The position numbers and the translations under genes were made by a program. From positions 55,585,451-55,649,450 of the forward strand of contig NC_080164.1 of the NCBI RefSeq assembly GCF_950295315.1: a DNA stretch of 64,000 nt, given 5' to 3'. Positions within the stretch are counted from its first letter, which is position 1. Each line of letters opens with the position of its first letter. The notes under the pieces are model-generated. The model ran no database searches and was not told where the DNA came from. It saw only the letters and a program-made list of their open reading frames with translations. Source of the DNA: Erinaceus europaeus (Eukaryota; Chordata; Mammalia; Eulipotyphla; Erinaceidae). Positions 55,220 to 64,000 of this stretch are shown here, one piece after another.

Positions 55220-55230
55220 GGGGATTTCCC
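55220..55230 (-). promoter_or_regulatory. Consensus kappaB site in the REL promoter
   Basis: GGGGATTTCCC on the plus strand (GGGAAATCCCC on the gene strand), 294 bp upstream of the start codon. It matches GGGRNWYYCC in full. NF-kB autoregulation of REL is known in other species; occupancy here is inferred. Confidence 0.8.
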
Positions 55231-55332
55231 ACCGCTGACGCAGGGCCCGCGCCACCGCCTTCCTCGGGGGCGGGGGCGGGGGCGGCCCGTCCAGGAGGCC
55301 GACGCGCTCACGTCCGCACTTGGCGGCCCGCG

Positions 55333-55382
55333 CCCCGCCCCGCCCCGCGCAGCCCCGCCCCGCCCCGCCCCGCCCCGCGCAG
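55333..55382. promoter_or_regulatory. Tandem GC boxes (CCCCG repeat)
   Basis: Three, then five CCCCG-type units separated by CGCAG. Each junction forms an Sp1/KLF-type CCCCGCCCC site. The unit array is short enough to vary in length. Confidence 0.88.
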
Positions 55383-55562
55383 CCCCCTTCCTCCCGGCAG
55401 GTCTGGCCCAGGGCCCGGGAGCCCGTCGGTTTTGCGGGAGCACCGGCTCCCGGAAGGTGACGGTCCGGTGCGTGCAAAAGCCGCGGGCTCCTGAAAAATC
55501 CCCCTCCTCCGGGTTCTTCTTCGGAGCGTGGTTTAAAGTTCAGGAGCGGGTGGGAGGGGCTG

Positions 55563-55569
55563 TGACGTC
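55563..55569. promoter_or_regulatory. CRE-like site
   Basis: TGACGTC followed by G, one base short of the TGACGTCA palindrome. Confidence 0.5.
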
Positions 55570-55676
55570 GAGAAAGGCCGCCCGCCCGGGACCACTTGGG
55601 GGTGGGCCCTCGCGGGCCGGGGGTTCGAGGGGCCGGGGTTTTCGCTGGGTGCTTCCCCTTCTTCCCGATTTCGCAC

Positions 55677-55684
55677 ATGCAAAT
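55677..55684. promoter_or_regulatory. Octamer motif ATGCAAAT
   Basis: A perfect octamer, the site of POU factors such as OCT1 and the B-cell factor OCT2, 0.75 kb upstream of the start codon and within the CpG island. Confidence 0.65.
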
Positions 55685-56059
55685 CTCCGCCCCCGCGCCG
55701 CCGGGCGGGGCCGCCGCCTGAGCGAGCTAGCGAGTGCGGAAGCTGCCGTCGTCCGGATCAACTTACGTTCGTGTATTTACATAAGGGGTCTCCGTCCGTC
55801 TCCTTTTCCCTCGTTTATTCAGTTTCGAGGACGCTTTCCGCCCCGTGTTTTACCTGCGAGAGCTATTTGAACCGTAAGGTCCGCGCGCAGACTGGACCCT
55901 AAGTGAGCTCGAGGTGGATGTAGGGGTCTCTGTCGCGCACCTTGGCGGACACACCCCCGGGAAAAGGGGGCACGGAGCGAGCTCTCAGTGTGGAAGGCAT
56001 CTACTCTAACAGTGTCTTTTGTGCGCTAAACACAAAAACACGTTAGCCTCGTTTAGAAC

Positions 56060-56190
56060 GTGCCATTATCCTCATTTTACAAAGGAAGCGCTCGAGTTTC
56101 TGAGAAATTCACTTGTCCATACTTAGAATGCTAGTACAAAGAAAAGCAGAGTTTCAACTCAGAGTAGTCCGACTCCTAAATTCCGTGTTT
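56060..56190 (-). repeat. MIR-like ancient SINE
   Basis: CCATTATCCTCATTTTACAAAGG, ACTTAGAATGCTAGTAC and GTTTCAACTCAGAGTAGTCC follow the antisense MIR order closely. Confidence 0.75.
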
Positions 56191-56194
56191 TGTG

Positions 56195-56629
56195 TATATA
56201 TAAATAATATGACCTCCCTATCCGTCATCCCCTCAGATAAGGGCAGGACGGGAATGTGGAATATCCACCTGTCATATAGGTCCCGGAAACAGCAGGGTTC
56301 AAATGGGGAAATGATTTAAAATAAAGGATCCTGCCATCCCTAATCTATCCCCTCAGCAAAACTGCAGGAAAGAACGAAAGTTTCGTTGTATTGCAAAATA
56401 AAAAGAATTCATCTTATATAGGCAGGCAGATACTTCTCTTTGGTTTTTGCCCAAAGGAGAAACAAGTAGGAGTTACATGCTGAAGCTAAGAGTGTTATGT
56501 TTAAAAATTGCCAGACACTGGAAGATGGGGCACCATCCTCCTTGATGTTCATATTTCAAAGAGATGGCTCTAAGGCCTCCAAGAAAGACCTTAAGATGGG
56601 TGCAAAACTGGCAAGAGGACTATTTAGCT

Positions 56630-56663
<34 letters not shown>

Positions 56664-56870
56664 CAAAAACATCTAACATTTGCAGTTTCAATTTGTCCTT
56701 TTATACAAGAGTAAACATTTTTAACTAAGCTAAAAAAAATTAAAATTCTATGCTTAGATTTGCCTTTAGAACTCCAAATGTAAGAGTGAACTAGGCACAG
56801 ATATTTAGGGATCCATTAGGAGGGTGAGGGACAAATAAGAACTGAAAATGTGTTCCATGCATTTGCTTAT
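56195..56870. other. Upstream flank of REL
   Basis: Unique-looking, with an (AT)n array at 56635-56663. Confidence 0.4.
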
Positions 56871-56901
56871 ATTCCACCTCCAGAAACTGATTTGGTTTTT
56901 A

Positions 56902-57091
56902 TTTTCCCTTTTTGTTGCCCCCCCCCTTTTTTTTTACTGTTGTAGTTATTATTGTTGTTATTGATGTCTTCATTGTTGGATAAGACAGAGAAAAATGGAG
57001 AGAGGAGGGGAAGACGGGGAGAGAAAGATAGACACCTGCAGACCCGCTTCACCACTTGTGAGCAGCTCTCCTGCAGGTGGGGAGCCACAGG
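56902..57091 (-). repeat. SINE group A1, antisense, head truncated, with TSD
   Basis: The TSD ACTGATTTGGTTTTTAT is at 56885-56901 and about 57092. The element stops at GTGGGGAGCCACAG, so the tRNA-like head is absent. Confidence 0.94.
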
Positions 57092-57382
57092 ACTGATTTG
57101 GTTTTTATGTGCTTCTGAATTAAATACAATGTCAGACTAGTTACTTTTTAAAGTAAACATTTGTGCATTTATAAGAGAGAGTGTGTGTGTATGTGTGTGC
57201 AATTGCACACACGCATATGTGAACCAGATCATCTCTCTAACACTTTTGGAGTCCTAAAGGTAAATAAAAGCCTAGACTTTTAATTTTTTTATGTGAGAAT
57301 ATTTAATTTAAAAAAATTCACTGTGCCAGCTCCTGGGTCACCAGACTACTTATATAACCACTTTAATTTTTAAAGACTGACA

Positions 57383-57533
57383 TTTTTTCTTTTTCTTTTT
57401 TGTTTTCTTTCTTTCTTTTTCTTTTTCTTTTTTACCAGAGCATTGTTCAGCTCTAGCTTATTGTGGTGCTGGGGACTGAACCTGGGACTTTGGAGCTCTT
57501 TGCATAACCATTATGCTATGTACCCTCACCCTA
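57383..57533 (-). repeat. SINE group C, antisense
   Basis: CT-rich lead, then ACCAGAGCATTGTTCAGC to CCATTATGCTATGTACCC. Confidence 0.9.
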
Positions 57534-57554
57534 CTGACACATTTTCATCTCCCA

Positions 57555-57690
57555 CACTAGTGAACCAGAGGTGGAGCACTGGGTAGAGTGTTGAACTCTC
57601 AAGCATGGGGTCCTTAGCTTGGGTCCCATCATCTCATATACTAGGGTGATCTTCCCCCTTCCTCCTCCTCTCTTGCTCATAATTAATTTT
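57555..57690 (+). repeat. SINE group D
   Basis: AGGTGGAGCACTGGGTAGAG head; GTTGAACTCTCAAGCATGGG; TCATAATTAATTTTTT tail. Confidence 0.82.
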
Positions 57691-57747
57691 TTTTAACTTC
57701 TACCACAAAAAGGATTTTTTTTTTTTTTTTTTTTTTAGAGACTACTT

Positions 57748-57843
57748 ATTTTTGTTTTTTTTTAACCAGAGCACTGCTCAGCTCTGGCTTATGGTGGTTT
57801 GGGGGATTGAACCTGGGATATTGGAGCCTCAGGCAAGAGAAAG
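57748..57843 (-). repeat. SINE group C, antisense, head truncated, with TSD
   Basis: TTTAACCAGAGCACTGCTCAG to GAGCCTCAGGCAAGAG, with GACTACTTAT at about 57738 and 57845. Confidence 0.88.
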
Positions 57844-57895
57844 GACTACTTATGCCATATAACTAAGTTATGAATTTATGTCATCTCTATTAACA

Positions 57896-58012
57896 CAAGA
57901 TAAGAGAACTATATTGTTACTATAGTGCATGTGATGTTGGGAATCAAACCTCAGGACCTCTTGCATTAAAGTCCATTGCCCTTCCTGTTTCATCACCTCC
58001 TGGGCTTCTTAC
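57896..58012 (-). repeat. SINE group D, antisense
   Basis: GGGAATCAAACCTCAGGACC and TTTCATCACCTCCTGGGC. Confidence 0.7.
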
Positions 58013-58319
58013 CTCATTTTTTAAAAGGTTTTTTCTTAAATCTTTCACTGTTTTTTAAATAGCTGAACCTTTTATTCCAATTGTTCTCTCTACATCTGAA
58101 AAATGAAAATGTTTTAATTGTGGAGGATGAATTTATGTAAGAGAAAAGGGTGATTACAAGATAAGATGAATGAACTAAATACAAGCACAAAAAGTAAATG
58201 GTGGGGTTTTTGTTTTTGTTTTTTTAGGACTTACATTGGGGGAAAAATACCAGAGAAATGATTTTCAGCTAGTTGTTGTGGATTATAAAGAATAGCACAT
58301 GGTGTTTTTTTCCTCAGGG

Positions 58320-58800
58320 ATTACAGTACTTAATACTGTTGATTTCATTCAACCAAGGCGCTTTAGGTGGTGGTATATACACTAGTAAAACAAAACAAAA
58401 TATCTGTCTTCATACAACTATGTCCTACATGAGAGACATCAAGCACATTAGCAAATAAGATCCTCTAAGATACTATTATTGAAGCATTTTGCCTCTTTAT
58501 TGCTATAAAAAAGGTGAGGCAATGAAGATGAAATGAGAGTGAAGGTGGGGAGTGTTTCTCTGAAGAGGCAACATCTGAACTGAGTCCTAAGTGACAAGAT
58601 AGAAATCTCCACAAGATTCAAGGAAAGAACATTTCAGTTAGAAGAATAACAAGTACTGTTCTTCTTTGGGGAAGAATTTCTTTGAGAAATGGAAAGGTAA
58701 GAGCAGCTAATTAAACTGAATTAGGCTGAAGAGGTAAGCAGGGGCCAGATGATGTTAAGACTTCATAGTCCAGTATGACTTGAGAAGCTTTCTTCTAGGA
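58320..58800 (+). repeat. Ancient LINE fragment (L2-like)
   Basis: GAAGAGGCAACATCTGAACTG, GGAAAGAACATTTCAG and GGGGCCAGATGATGTTAAG follow the same dispersed family as 5851 and 18080. Confidence 0.6.
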
Positions 58801-58830
58801 GTAACCGAGGGTCTCAGGTGCCTCCCATCT

Positions 58831-59338
58831 TTTTTGTTTTCCCCATTGTTGCTGGGGCTTCACATTTTTTCAGCTAGAGAAAGTGAGGGGTTGGGCAAGA
58901 AAACCCAGCTTCCTCCAGTGTGGTAGGGGCCAGGCTCAAGCCTGAGTTGCCTGGCAGTAGTGAGGTGGGATAAGTACACGTGGCAGGAAAGGCAAGGACC
59001 GGTGTAGGGATCCGGGGTTTTGCCCCTGGCTCCCCACCTGAGGAGGGGGTCACTTCACAGGTGGTGAAGCAGGTCTGCAGGTGTCTATCTTTCTCTCCCC
59101 CTCTCTGTCTTTCCCTCCTCTCTTGATTTCTCTCTGTTCTATCCTACAACAGCAATGACAACAATAACAGTAATAACAATATCAAGGGCAGCAAAAATGG
59201 AAAAAGAATGGCTTCCAGGAGTAGTGGATTTGTAGTGCAGGCACCGAGCCCCAGTGATAACCCTGGAGGAAAAAAAAAACCTGAGTTTCCTGCATGGCAG
59301 AGCTGGCACATCATACAAGTGATTTATTTAGTTGACCC
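58831..59338 (-). repeat. SINE group E, antisense, split
   Basis: E body to GGCTCAAGCCTGAGTT, resuming at CCTGAGTTTCCTGCATGG after the nested element. Confidence 0.85.
58965..59279 (+). repeat. SINE group A2, nested with TSD
   Basis: CTGGCAGTAGTGAGGTGGG head; GATAACCCTGGAGG plus poly(A). CCTGAGTTKCCTG on both sides. Confidence 0.92.
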
Positions 59339-59629
59339 CAGGCTCCTCTTAGCTTACAGCACCAGCACATGGCCTTAAAGGTCACCTTAGAAAATGACAG
59401 GATCAGGATTGGGAGATTATGTGCCAAGCCTGAAAGTGAACTATGTTACTTGTTATTAGTCTGCTTTCCAATGATCTCTACAAGGATACTAAGAACAAAG
59501 TTTATGACATGTAATTTAGCTATATGTCTTGGATGAAGAAAGGGAAATGTGTATCAGTGAATATGCCAGAGTTTCTGACACTAAAATTTTGTTTTGTATA
59601 TGGAGGGTAATATGAAAACGTATTTGGAG

Positions 59630-60421
59630 CCAGGAGAAAGCTTACCTGGTAGAGTACATACATGTGTTAACATATGCAAGGCCTTAGGTTTGAACCCCAG
59701 CACCACACAGAAGCACAATGAATGACACTGGGAGTAGCTGCATGAATGGTAGAGTAATACTATGATGTCTCCTCTTTTTTTTTTTTTTAAGTTTTTATTT
59801 ATAAAAAGGAAACACTGACAAGATCATAGGATAAGAGGGGTACAATTCCACACAATTCCTACCATTAGAACTCCATATCCCACCTCCTCCCCTGATAGCT
59901 TTCCTATTCTTTAACCCTCTGGGAATATGGACCCAGGGTCATTATGGGGTGCAGAGGGTGGAAGGTCTGGCTTCTGTAATTGTTTCCCTGCTGAACATGG
60001 GCGTTGGCAGGTTGATCCATACTCCCAGCCTGTCTCTCTCTTTCCCTAGTGGGGCAGGGATCTGGGGAGGTGGGGCTCCAGGACACATTGGTGGGGTCAT
60101 CTGTCCTGGGAGGTCTGGTTGGCATCATGTTAGCATCTGGACCTGGTGGCTGAAAAAGAGTTAAGATAGAAAGCAGAGCAAATTGTTGACTAATCATGAG
60201 CCTAAAGGCAAGAATATTGCGGAAGGAGATTGGGGTCTCCATTTTGGAAAAAGCTAGTAGGTCTATTTTAGGTATATTCCAAGGGGCCCATGACCCAACT
60301 AGTTTTTGCCTGTGCCTGACATCTAATATGCAGGTGACCTAAGGTATTGTCTGGGGGAATGGTGTCATAGTTGGATGTCTCCTCTTTTTGCCTCTCATTT
60401 ACTTATTTTTCATTGGTCCAA

Positions 60422-60425
<4 letters not shown>
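59630..60425 (+). repeat. Older SINE split by an L1 insertion
   Basis: GAGCCAGGAGAAAGCTTACC head to AATACTATGATGTCTCC, resuming at 60374 and ending CATTGGTCCAATAGG. Confidence 0.78.
59764..60389 (-). mobile_element. 5'-truncated L1 3' end, antisense, with TSD
   Basis: TSD GATGTCTCCTCTTTTT at 59764-59779 and 60374-60389. Complement of L1 3' sequence, from GGATAAGAGGGGTACAATTCC to TAAGGTATTGTCTGGGGG. The 112-codon minus-strand frame is 3' UTR. Confidence 0.97.
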
Positions 60426-60456
<31 letters not shown>

Positions 60457-60655
60457 TTCATAGGACAGAGATAAAATGAGATGAAAGGGGGAGAGAGAGA
60501 GACAAAGAGATGCTTGCAGCACTGCATCACCACTCAAGCTTCCTCCCTGCAGGGGGAGACTGGGACCTTGAACCCAGATCCTTGTGTGTAGCAATGTGTA
60601 CACTCAACTGGGTGTGTCATTACCTGGCCCCTTCCTGTATATGTGTTGTTTATGA

Positions 60656-60688
<33 letters not shown>

Positions 60689-60690
60689 TG
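60425..60690 (-). repeat. SINE group B, antisense, between two (GT)n arrays
   Basis: (GT)n at 60425-60455 replaces the usual tail end; B complement at 60456-60632 (GGACAGAGATAAAATGAG to GTCATTACCTGGCCCC); second (GT)n at 60655-60691. Confidence 0.9.
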
Positions 60691-61390
60691 TGTTTCAACA
60701 GTTTCCTTTTTTAATTGTTCTTTTATTTTAAAAAAATAGAATATTCGACTTCCGGAGGCGGAGCTACAAGCAGCAGATCGCTTTCTCTCCTCTCCTCTCC
60801 TCTCCCGATCAACTAGGAATACCAAAGGAGACCACCCGGACTGAAACAAGACAGGACTAGAATGACCACAGAAACCCAGTAAATCACCCGTGAGTACAAA
60901 CACGCGTGGCTGGTGACGGAGAGGAGAGAGGGGCCTAAGAAGAGATTAAGTGACTGCTAACAGTTCAACAGTTTGTCAGTGGAGACACCACCTCCAGTCT
61001 GCTCCACCAACAAGGGGACAGCTGAAGGGAGGAAAGGACTCCCCAGAGACTCACCAAGTGCAACTCTGAGTCTCCATTGCTACTACCCTCAGAATCTGGA
61101 GCAGCAACAGGGAGGGACACCAGGGTACAGAGATCTAACCGGGAAACTCAGGAGAAGACCTATACCTCTGTGGCATAGCTGAGGGGCTGTGAAAGTCTCT
61201 TTGCATAACCACTGGATTATCTCTGCCACACCCTGCTTTATCTCTTGGTCAGGAGTCAGTGATTAAGCTAAGAAGCCTATTGATAGTTTAAAAGCCCTCA
61301 GGCTCCCATAGCCTACAGGGGAAAAAAAAAAAAGGCTTTTACACCACTGAACTCCAACTCAGGGATTGAAAAACTGTTAACTTATATAAA

Positions 61391-62365
61391 ATGGTTAAAA
61401 CAACAAGAAAAAATGTTGGAGACTCGAACCAGGACAAGAGTCCAGCTAAAAGTCCTCCAGAGGGTGAAGCACAAAACAACAAGTTCAACATCCAAACATT
61501 AGCCAAGGAAATAATAACAGGAGTGAGTAAAGAATTTGAAAAAATTGTAATCAGAAATGCAGGAACAACAAATGAGAATATGGAAGAAAATTCTAATAAT
61601 CTCATGGTTATTGGAGAGCTGAAAGCTGAAATCGCTGAGCTAAGAAGGCAACTAGCTGAACAAGCTAAAACAGTAGCAGAGCAGGGCAACAAAATAGATG
61701 AACTTCAGAAAGCAGTAGAGGGCAGAGAGAATAGAATCAATGAGGCTGAAGACAGAATTAGCAAGATTGAGGATGAATTAGAGACAACTAAAAAAGAAGT
61801 AAGAGATCTCAAAAAGAGATTAAGAGATGCTGAAAACAACAACAGAGTCCTATGGGATGACTTCAAAAGAAACAATATATGCATTATTGGCTTACCAGAG
61901 GAAGAAAGAGAAGGGGAGGAAGAAAGCATTCTCCAGGCCATAATAGCTGAAAATTTCTCTAGTCTAGACAACACCAAAGACATAAAGATTCAAGAAGCCC
62001 AGAGGGTCCCAAACAGAATTAACCCAGACCTAAAGACACCAAGACATGTCATACTTAGATTGGAAAGGAATAAGGATAAAGAAAGGATCCTCAAGGCTGC
62101 AAGAGAAAAACAAAGAGTCACCTACAAAGGAAAACCCATAAGATTAGCAGCAGACTTCTCCATACAAACACTACAGGCCAGAAGAGAATGGCAAGATATC
62201 TATCGAGTGCTCAATGAGAAAGGCTTTCAGCCAAGAATACTATATCCTACTAGATTGTCATTCAGACTAGATGGAAGCATCAAAACCTTCTCAGACAAGC
62301 AACAGTTGAAGGAAGCAACCATCACCAAGCCTGCCCTGAAAGAAGTTCTGAAAGGTCTCCTATAA
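61391..62365 (+). CDS. L1 ORF1p, RNA-binding chaperone
   Basis: 324 residues, no frameshift or internal stop. ORF1p coats L1 RNA as a trimer in the cytoplasmic ribonucleoprotein and acts as a nucleic acid chaperone. Visible: basic, disordered N terminus (1-60); heptad coiled coil about 70-155 (ELKAEIAELRRQLAEQAK and on); RRM-like domain from about 161 (NNICIIGLPE); C-terminal domain from about 250 with the QARREW motif (R264, R265), conserved in L1 ORF1p. The length is in the usual mammalian range. It is the only intact element ORF in the window and could be expressed if the 5' UTR is active. As the element lacks reverse transcriptase it could only act in trans. Confidence 0.95.
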   Translation: MVKTTRKNVGDSNQDKSPAKSPPEGEAQNNKFNIQTLAKEIITGVSKEFEKIVIRNAGTTNENMEENSNNLMVIGELKAEIAELRRQLAEQAKTVAEQGNKIDELQKAVEGRENRINEAEDRISKIEDELETTKKEVRDLKKRLRDAENNNRVLWDDFKRNNICIIGLPEEEREGEEESILQAIIAENFSSLDNTKDIKIQEAQRVPNRINPDLKTPRHVILRLERNKDKERILKAAREKQRVTYKGKPIRLAADFSIQTLQARREWQDIYRVLNEKGFQPRILYPTRLSFRLDGSIKTFSDKQQLKEATITKPALKEVLKGLL

Positions 62366-62421
62366 ATAGTCAGACCACCACAAATAGGACATATATCAAA
62401 ACACTCTAAAACTCTACAAGA

Positions 62422-63063
62422 ATGGCGTTAAAATATCTTCAATCTTTGATATCAATAAATGTCAATGGCCTGAATTCACCTATTAAAAGACACAGAGTAG
62501 GAAGATGGATCAGAAAACACAACCCAACAATATGTTGTCTACAGGAAACTCACCTAACGCAACAAGACAAACACAGACTTAAAGTGAAAGGATGGAAAAC
62601 TATCATTCAAGCCAATGGCCCACAAAAAAGGGCAGGAACAGCTATTCTCATATCTGACATGATAGACTTTAAAATAGATAAGATTAAAAAAGATAGGAAT
62701 GGACACTACTTAATGCTCAGAGGATCAGTCAATCAAGAGGACTTAACAATTATTAATATCTATGCACCCAATGAGAAGCCATCTAAATACATCAAACTTC
62801 TACTGAAAGAGCTACAGCAATATATTAACAGTAACACAATCATAGTAGGGGACTTCAACACCCCACTATCTCAACTTGACAGATCATCCAGGCAGAAAAT
62901 CAGTAAAGACATAAGGGAGCTAAATGAAGAGATAGATAAACTAGAACTATTGGACATTTTCAGAGTCATTCATCCCAAAAAACTGGAATACACATTTTAC
63001 TCAAATCCACATGGATCATTCTCAAGGATAGACCATTTGTTAGGCCACAAAAAAAAAAAAAAA
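62422..63063 (+). pseudogene. L1 ORF2, endonuclease domain only (truncated)
   Basis: The frame opens 56 bp after ORF1, the usual dicistronic layout. Residues 1-210 form the apurinic/apyrimidinic-type endonuclease that nicks target DNA. Key motifs are present: SINVNGLNS (N13, N15), QETH (E42), YAPN (114-117), GDFN (143-146) and SRIDH (201-205). Just after LLGHK the frame runs into an A15 run and then SINE sequence, with a stop about 24 codons later. The reverse transcriptase and cysteine-rich parts are gone, so the element cannot retrotranspose by itself. Confidence 0.94.
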
Positions 63064-63238
63064 TTTTATTTACTGAGTAGTAACAGACAGAAATCTATCA
63101 GGAAGGGAGAGACACCTGGAGCACTGCTTCATCGCATGTGAAGCTTCCCCCCACTTCAGGTAGGGACTTGGGTGCTTGAAACCCGGTCCTTGTATATTGT
63201 GACATGTGTACTCTACCAGGTGTACCATGGCCTGGCCC
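63064..63238 (-). repeat. SINE group B, antisense, at the L1 break
   Basis: TTTTATTTACTGAGTAGTAAC (tail side) to CCATGGCCTGGCCCTG (head). The sequence beyond the head is not L1. Confidence 0.92.
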
Positions 63239-63389
63239 TGCTTGTATATATTTTTTTAACACATAGGCAGTATTATGCTGAAAAAGAAAACTATGAACTA
63301 GGAAATTTTAAGTCTGAAAGGGAAGATGAAGGAGTGAGGCATAGGACATATCCTAGAGGATCTCACTCATTCATGTGACTTTACCATTG

Positions 63390-63840
63390 GTCCTAAGATC
63401 ATATACCCAGCTTGGATTTCTCCATGAACTTCATACTTGCGTACCCCATTATCTACTTGATACCTTTTTTGAGAGTCCTACTTGGCATCCCAAGCCCAAC
63501 CTACTCAACGTCCTTTCTCAAGTTTACTTTTCCTCCCATAAACTTTGAATCAGCATCTTCCCAGACACCAGTTAGAAGTGAGGAGCCATCTTTGACTCTA
63601 TCCCCCACATAATCCAGACACTCAGTCACCAAGTTCTGTTGATTTTACCAGTCAACTATAAATCAATTTCTTCATTTTGACTGCTAGTGCCCTTGTTCAA
63701 ACCTTTATCTTATCTGACTTACTAGAGTGACCTTTAAACTATTACATCTAGGTGATAGTTTCAAAGAATTTACCCATTTATAAGCCATTCACATCTATTC
63801 AAAACCATTACTTCTTGAATCATGTATAAAGTCACATAAG
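63390..63840 (+). repeat. Possible ancient LINE fragment
   Basis: GACACTCAGTCACCAAGTTC with TGTTGATTTTACC and CTGCTAGTGCCCTTGTTC resembles a dispersed old mammalian repeat. Family not resolved. Confidence 0.45.
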
Positions 63841-63841
63841 A

Positions 63842-64000
63842 CCAGGGGCTGGACAATAGTGTATCAGGTTAAGCACACATGGTGCAAACTGCAAGGGCCA
63901 TAAGGATCCTGGTTCGAGCCCTCAGCTCCCCACCTGCAGGGGGGTTGCTTCACAAGTGGTGAAGCAGGTCTGCAAATTTCTGTCTTTCTCTTTCCTCTCT
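63842..64000 (+). repeat. SINE group A, cut by the window end
   Basis: GGGGCTGGACAATAGTGTATC head; continues past the last base. Confidence 0.92.

Larger units (their letters stand above)
53935..56040. promoter_or_regulatory. REL: CpG island and TATA-less promoter of REL
   Basis: Very GC- and CpG-rich, about 2.1 kb, and centred on REL exon 1. There is no TATA box in the expected place. Tandem GC boxes lie at 55333-55382, a kappaB site at 55220-55230, a CRE-like TGACGTC at 55563-55569 and an octamer at 55677-55684. In human a divergent non-coding transcript starts from this side of REL (known); whether one exists here cannot be seen. The long plus-strand open frames inside the island are composition artefacts. 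Confidence 0.93.
60745..63063 (+). mobile_element. L1 retrotransposon, 5'-intact, 3'-lost
   Basis: A GC-rich 5' start (CTTCCGGAGGCGGAGC) leads a 5' UTR of about 640 bp, then an intact ORF1 and the first 210 codons of ORF2, then a 15-base A run at 63049-63063 and an antisense SINE. No reverse transcriptase or 3' UTR follows. No clear TSD could be matched around the whole. Confidence 0.92.

Noticed and set aside
54925..55870. Long plus-strand open frames of 189 and 257 codons in the CpG island
   Set aside because: Pro/Ala/Arg/Gly-rich products in overlapping frames on both strands are typical of GC-rich promoter DNA. No domain or homologue was recognised.
61705..61983. 92-codon frame antisense to L1 ORF1
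   Set aside because: A shadow of the ORF1 coiled-coil codons; no independent support.

Overview
This is mammalian nuclear DNA that carries most of one protein gene on the minus strand: REL, the NF-kB subunit c-Rel. I infer a hedgehog (Erinaceidae, probably Erinaceus) because the window is packed with tRNA-derived SINEs of the hedgehog ERI type (GGTAGCGCAGCGGGTTAAGC heads) together with an L1 whose 3' end matches in many copies. That identification rests on recognition, not on a database search.

Layout. Read on the minus strand, REL starts in a CpG island at about 53.9-56.0 kb (ATG at 54926) and ends at a TAA at 8028-8026. I traced ten coding exons with consensus splice sites and continuous phase: 54917-54926, 39764-39906, 36689-36837, 23918-24009, 14984-15124, 12847-12951, 12539-12751, 11303-11371, 10560-10628 and 8026-8813. 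They sum to 1779 nt, or 592 residues plus stop. Exons 2-7 encode the Rel homology region, exon 8 the nuclear localisation signal, and exon 10 the serine-rich transactivation region. Below 8026 lie the 3' UTR and downstream flank. Above about 56 kb is upstream flank with SINEs, old LINE and MIR pieces, and a 5'-intact young L1 (60.75-63.06 kb) that keeps ORF1 and the ORF2 endonuclease but has lost everything beyond it.

Repeats. Five SINE groups are used below. A: head GGTAGCGCAGCGGGTTAAGC; subtype A1 ends in AACAAGGGCAACAAAAGGG plus AATAAATA, subtype A2 ends in CCTCCAGGAGCAGTGG and ACCCTGGAGG plus poly(A). B: head CCAGGTGGTGGCACACCTGG, tail AATAAATAAA. C: head GGTAGATAGCATAATGG, tail GAGCAGTGCTCTGG plus poly(A). 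D: head GGTGGCGCAGTGGATAAAGC, tail AATAAATAAAATC. E: an older group with a GACACCACAGCAC body and a GTGAGCTATTT end (as read antisense). Group names are mine. Many copies have clear target-site duplications (TSDs) and several are nested. L1 3' ends occur at least seven times.

Most notable. (1) A perfect kappaB site lies 0.3 kb upstream of the REL start codon. (2) A segment of about 170 bp from intron 4 has a second copy in intron 8, where it sits in place of the middle of a SINE. (3) The young L1 is intact at its 5' end but cut off at its 3' end, the reverse of the usual truncation. (4) The intron that hosts the exonised Alu in human REL holds here an unrelated L1 3' fragment 45 bp from the splice acceptor. 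I found no CRISPR array, operon, true tRNA gene or clearly new multi-gene system.
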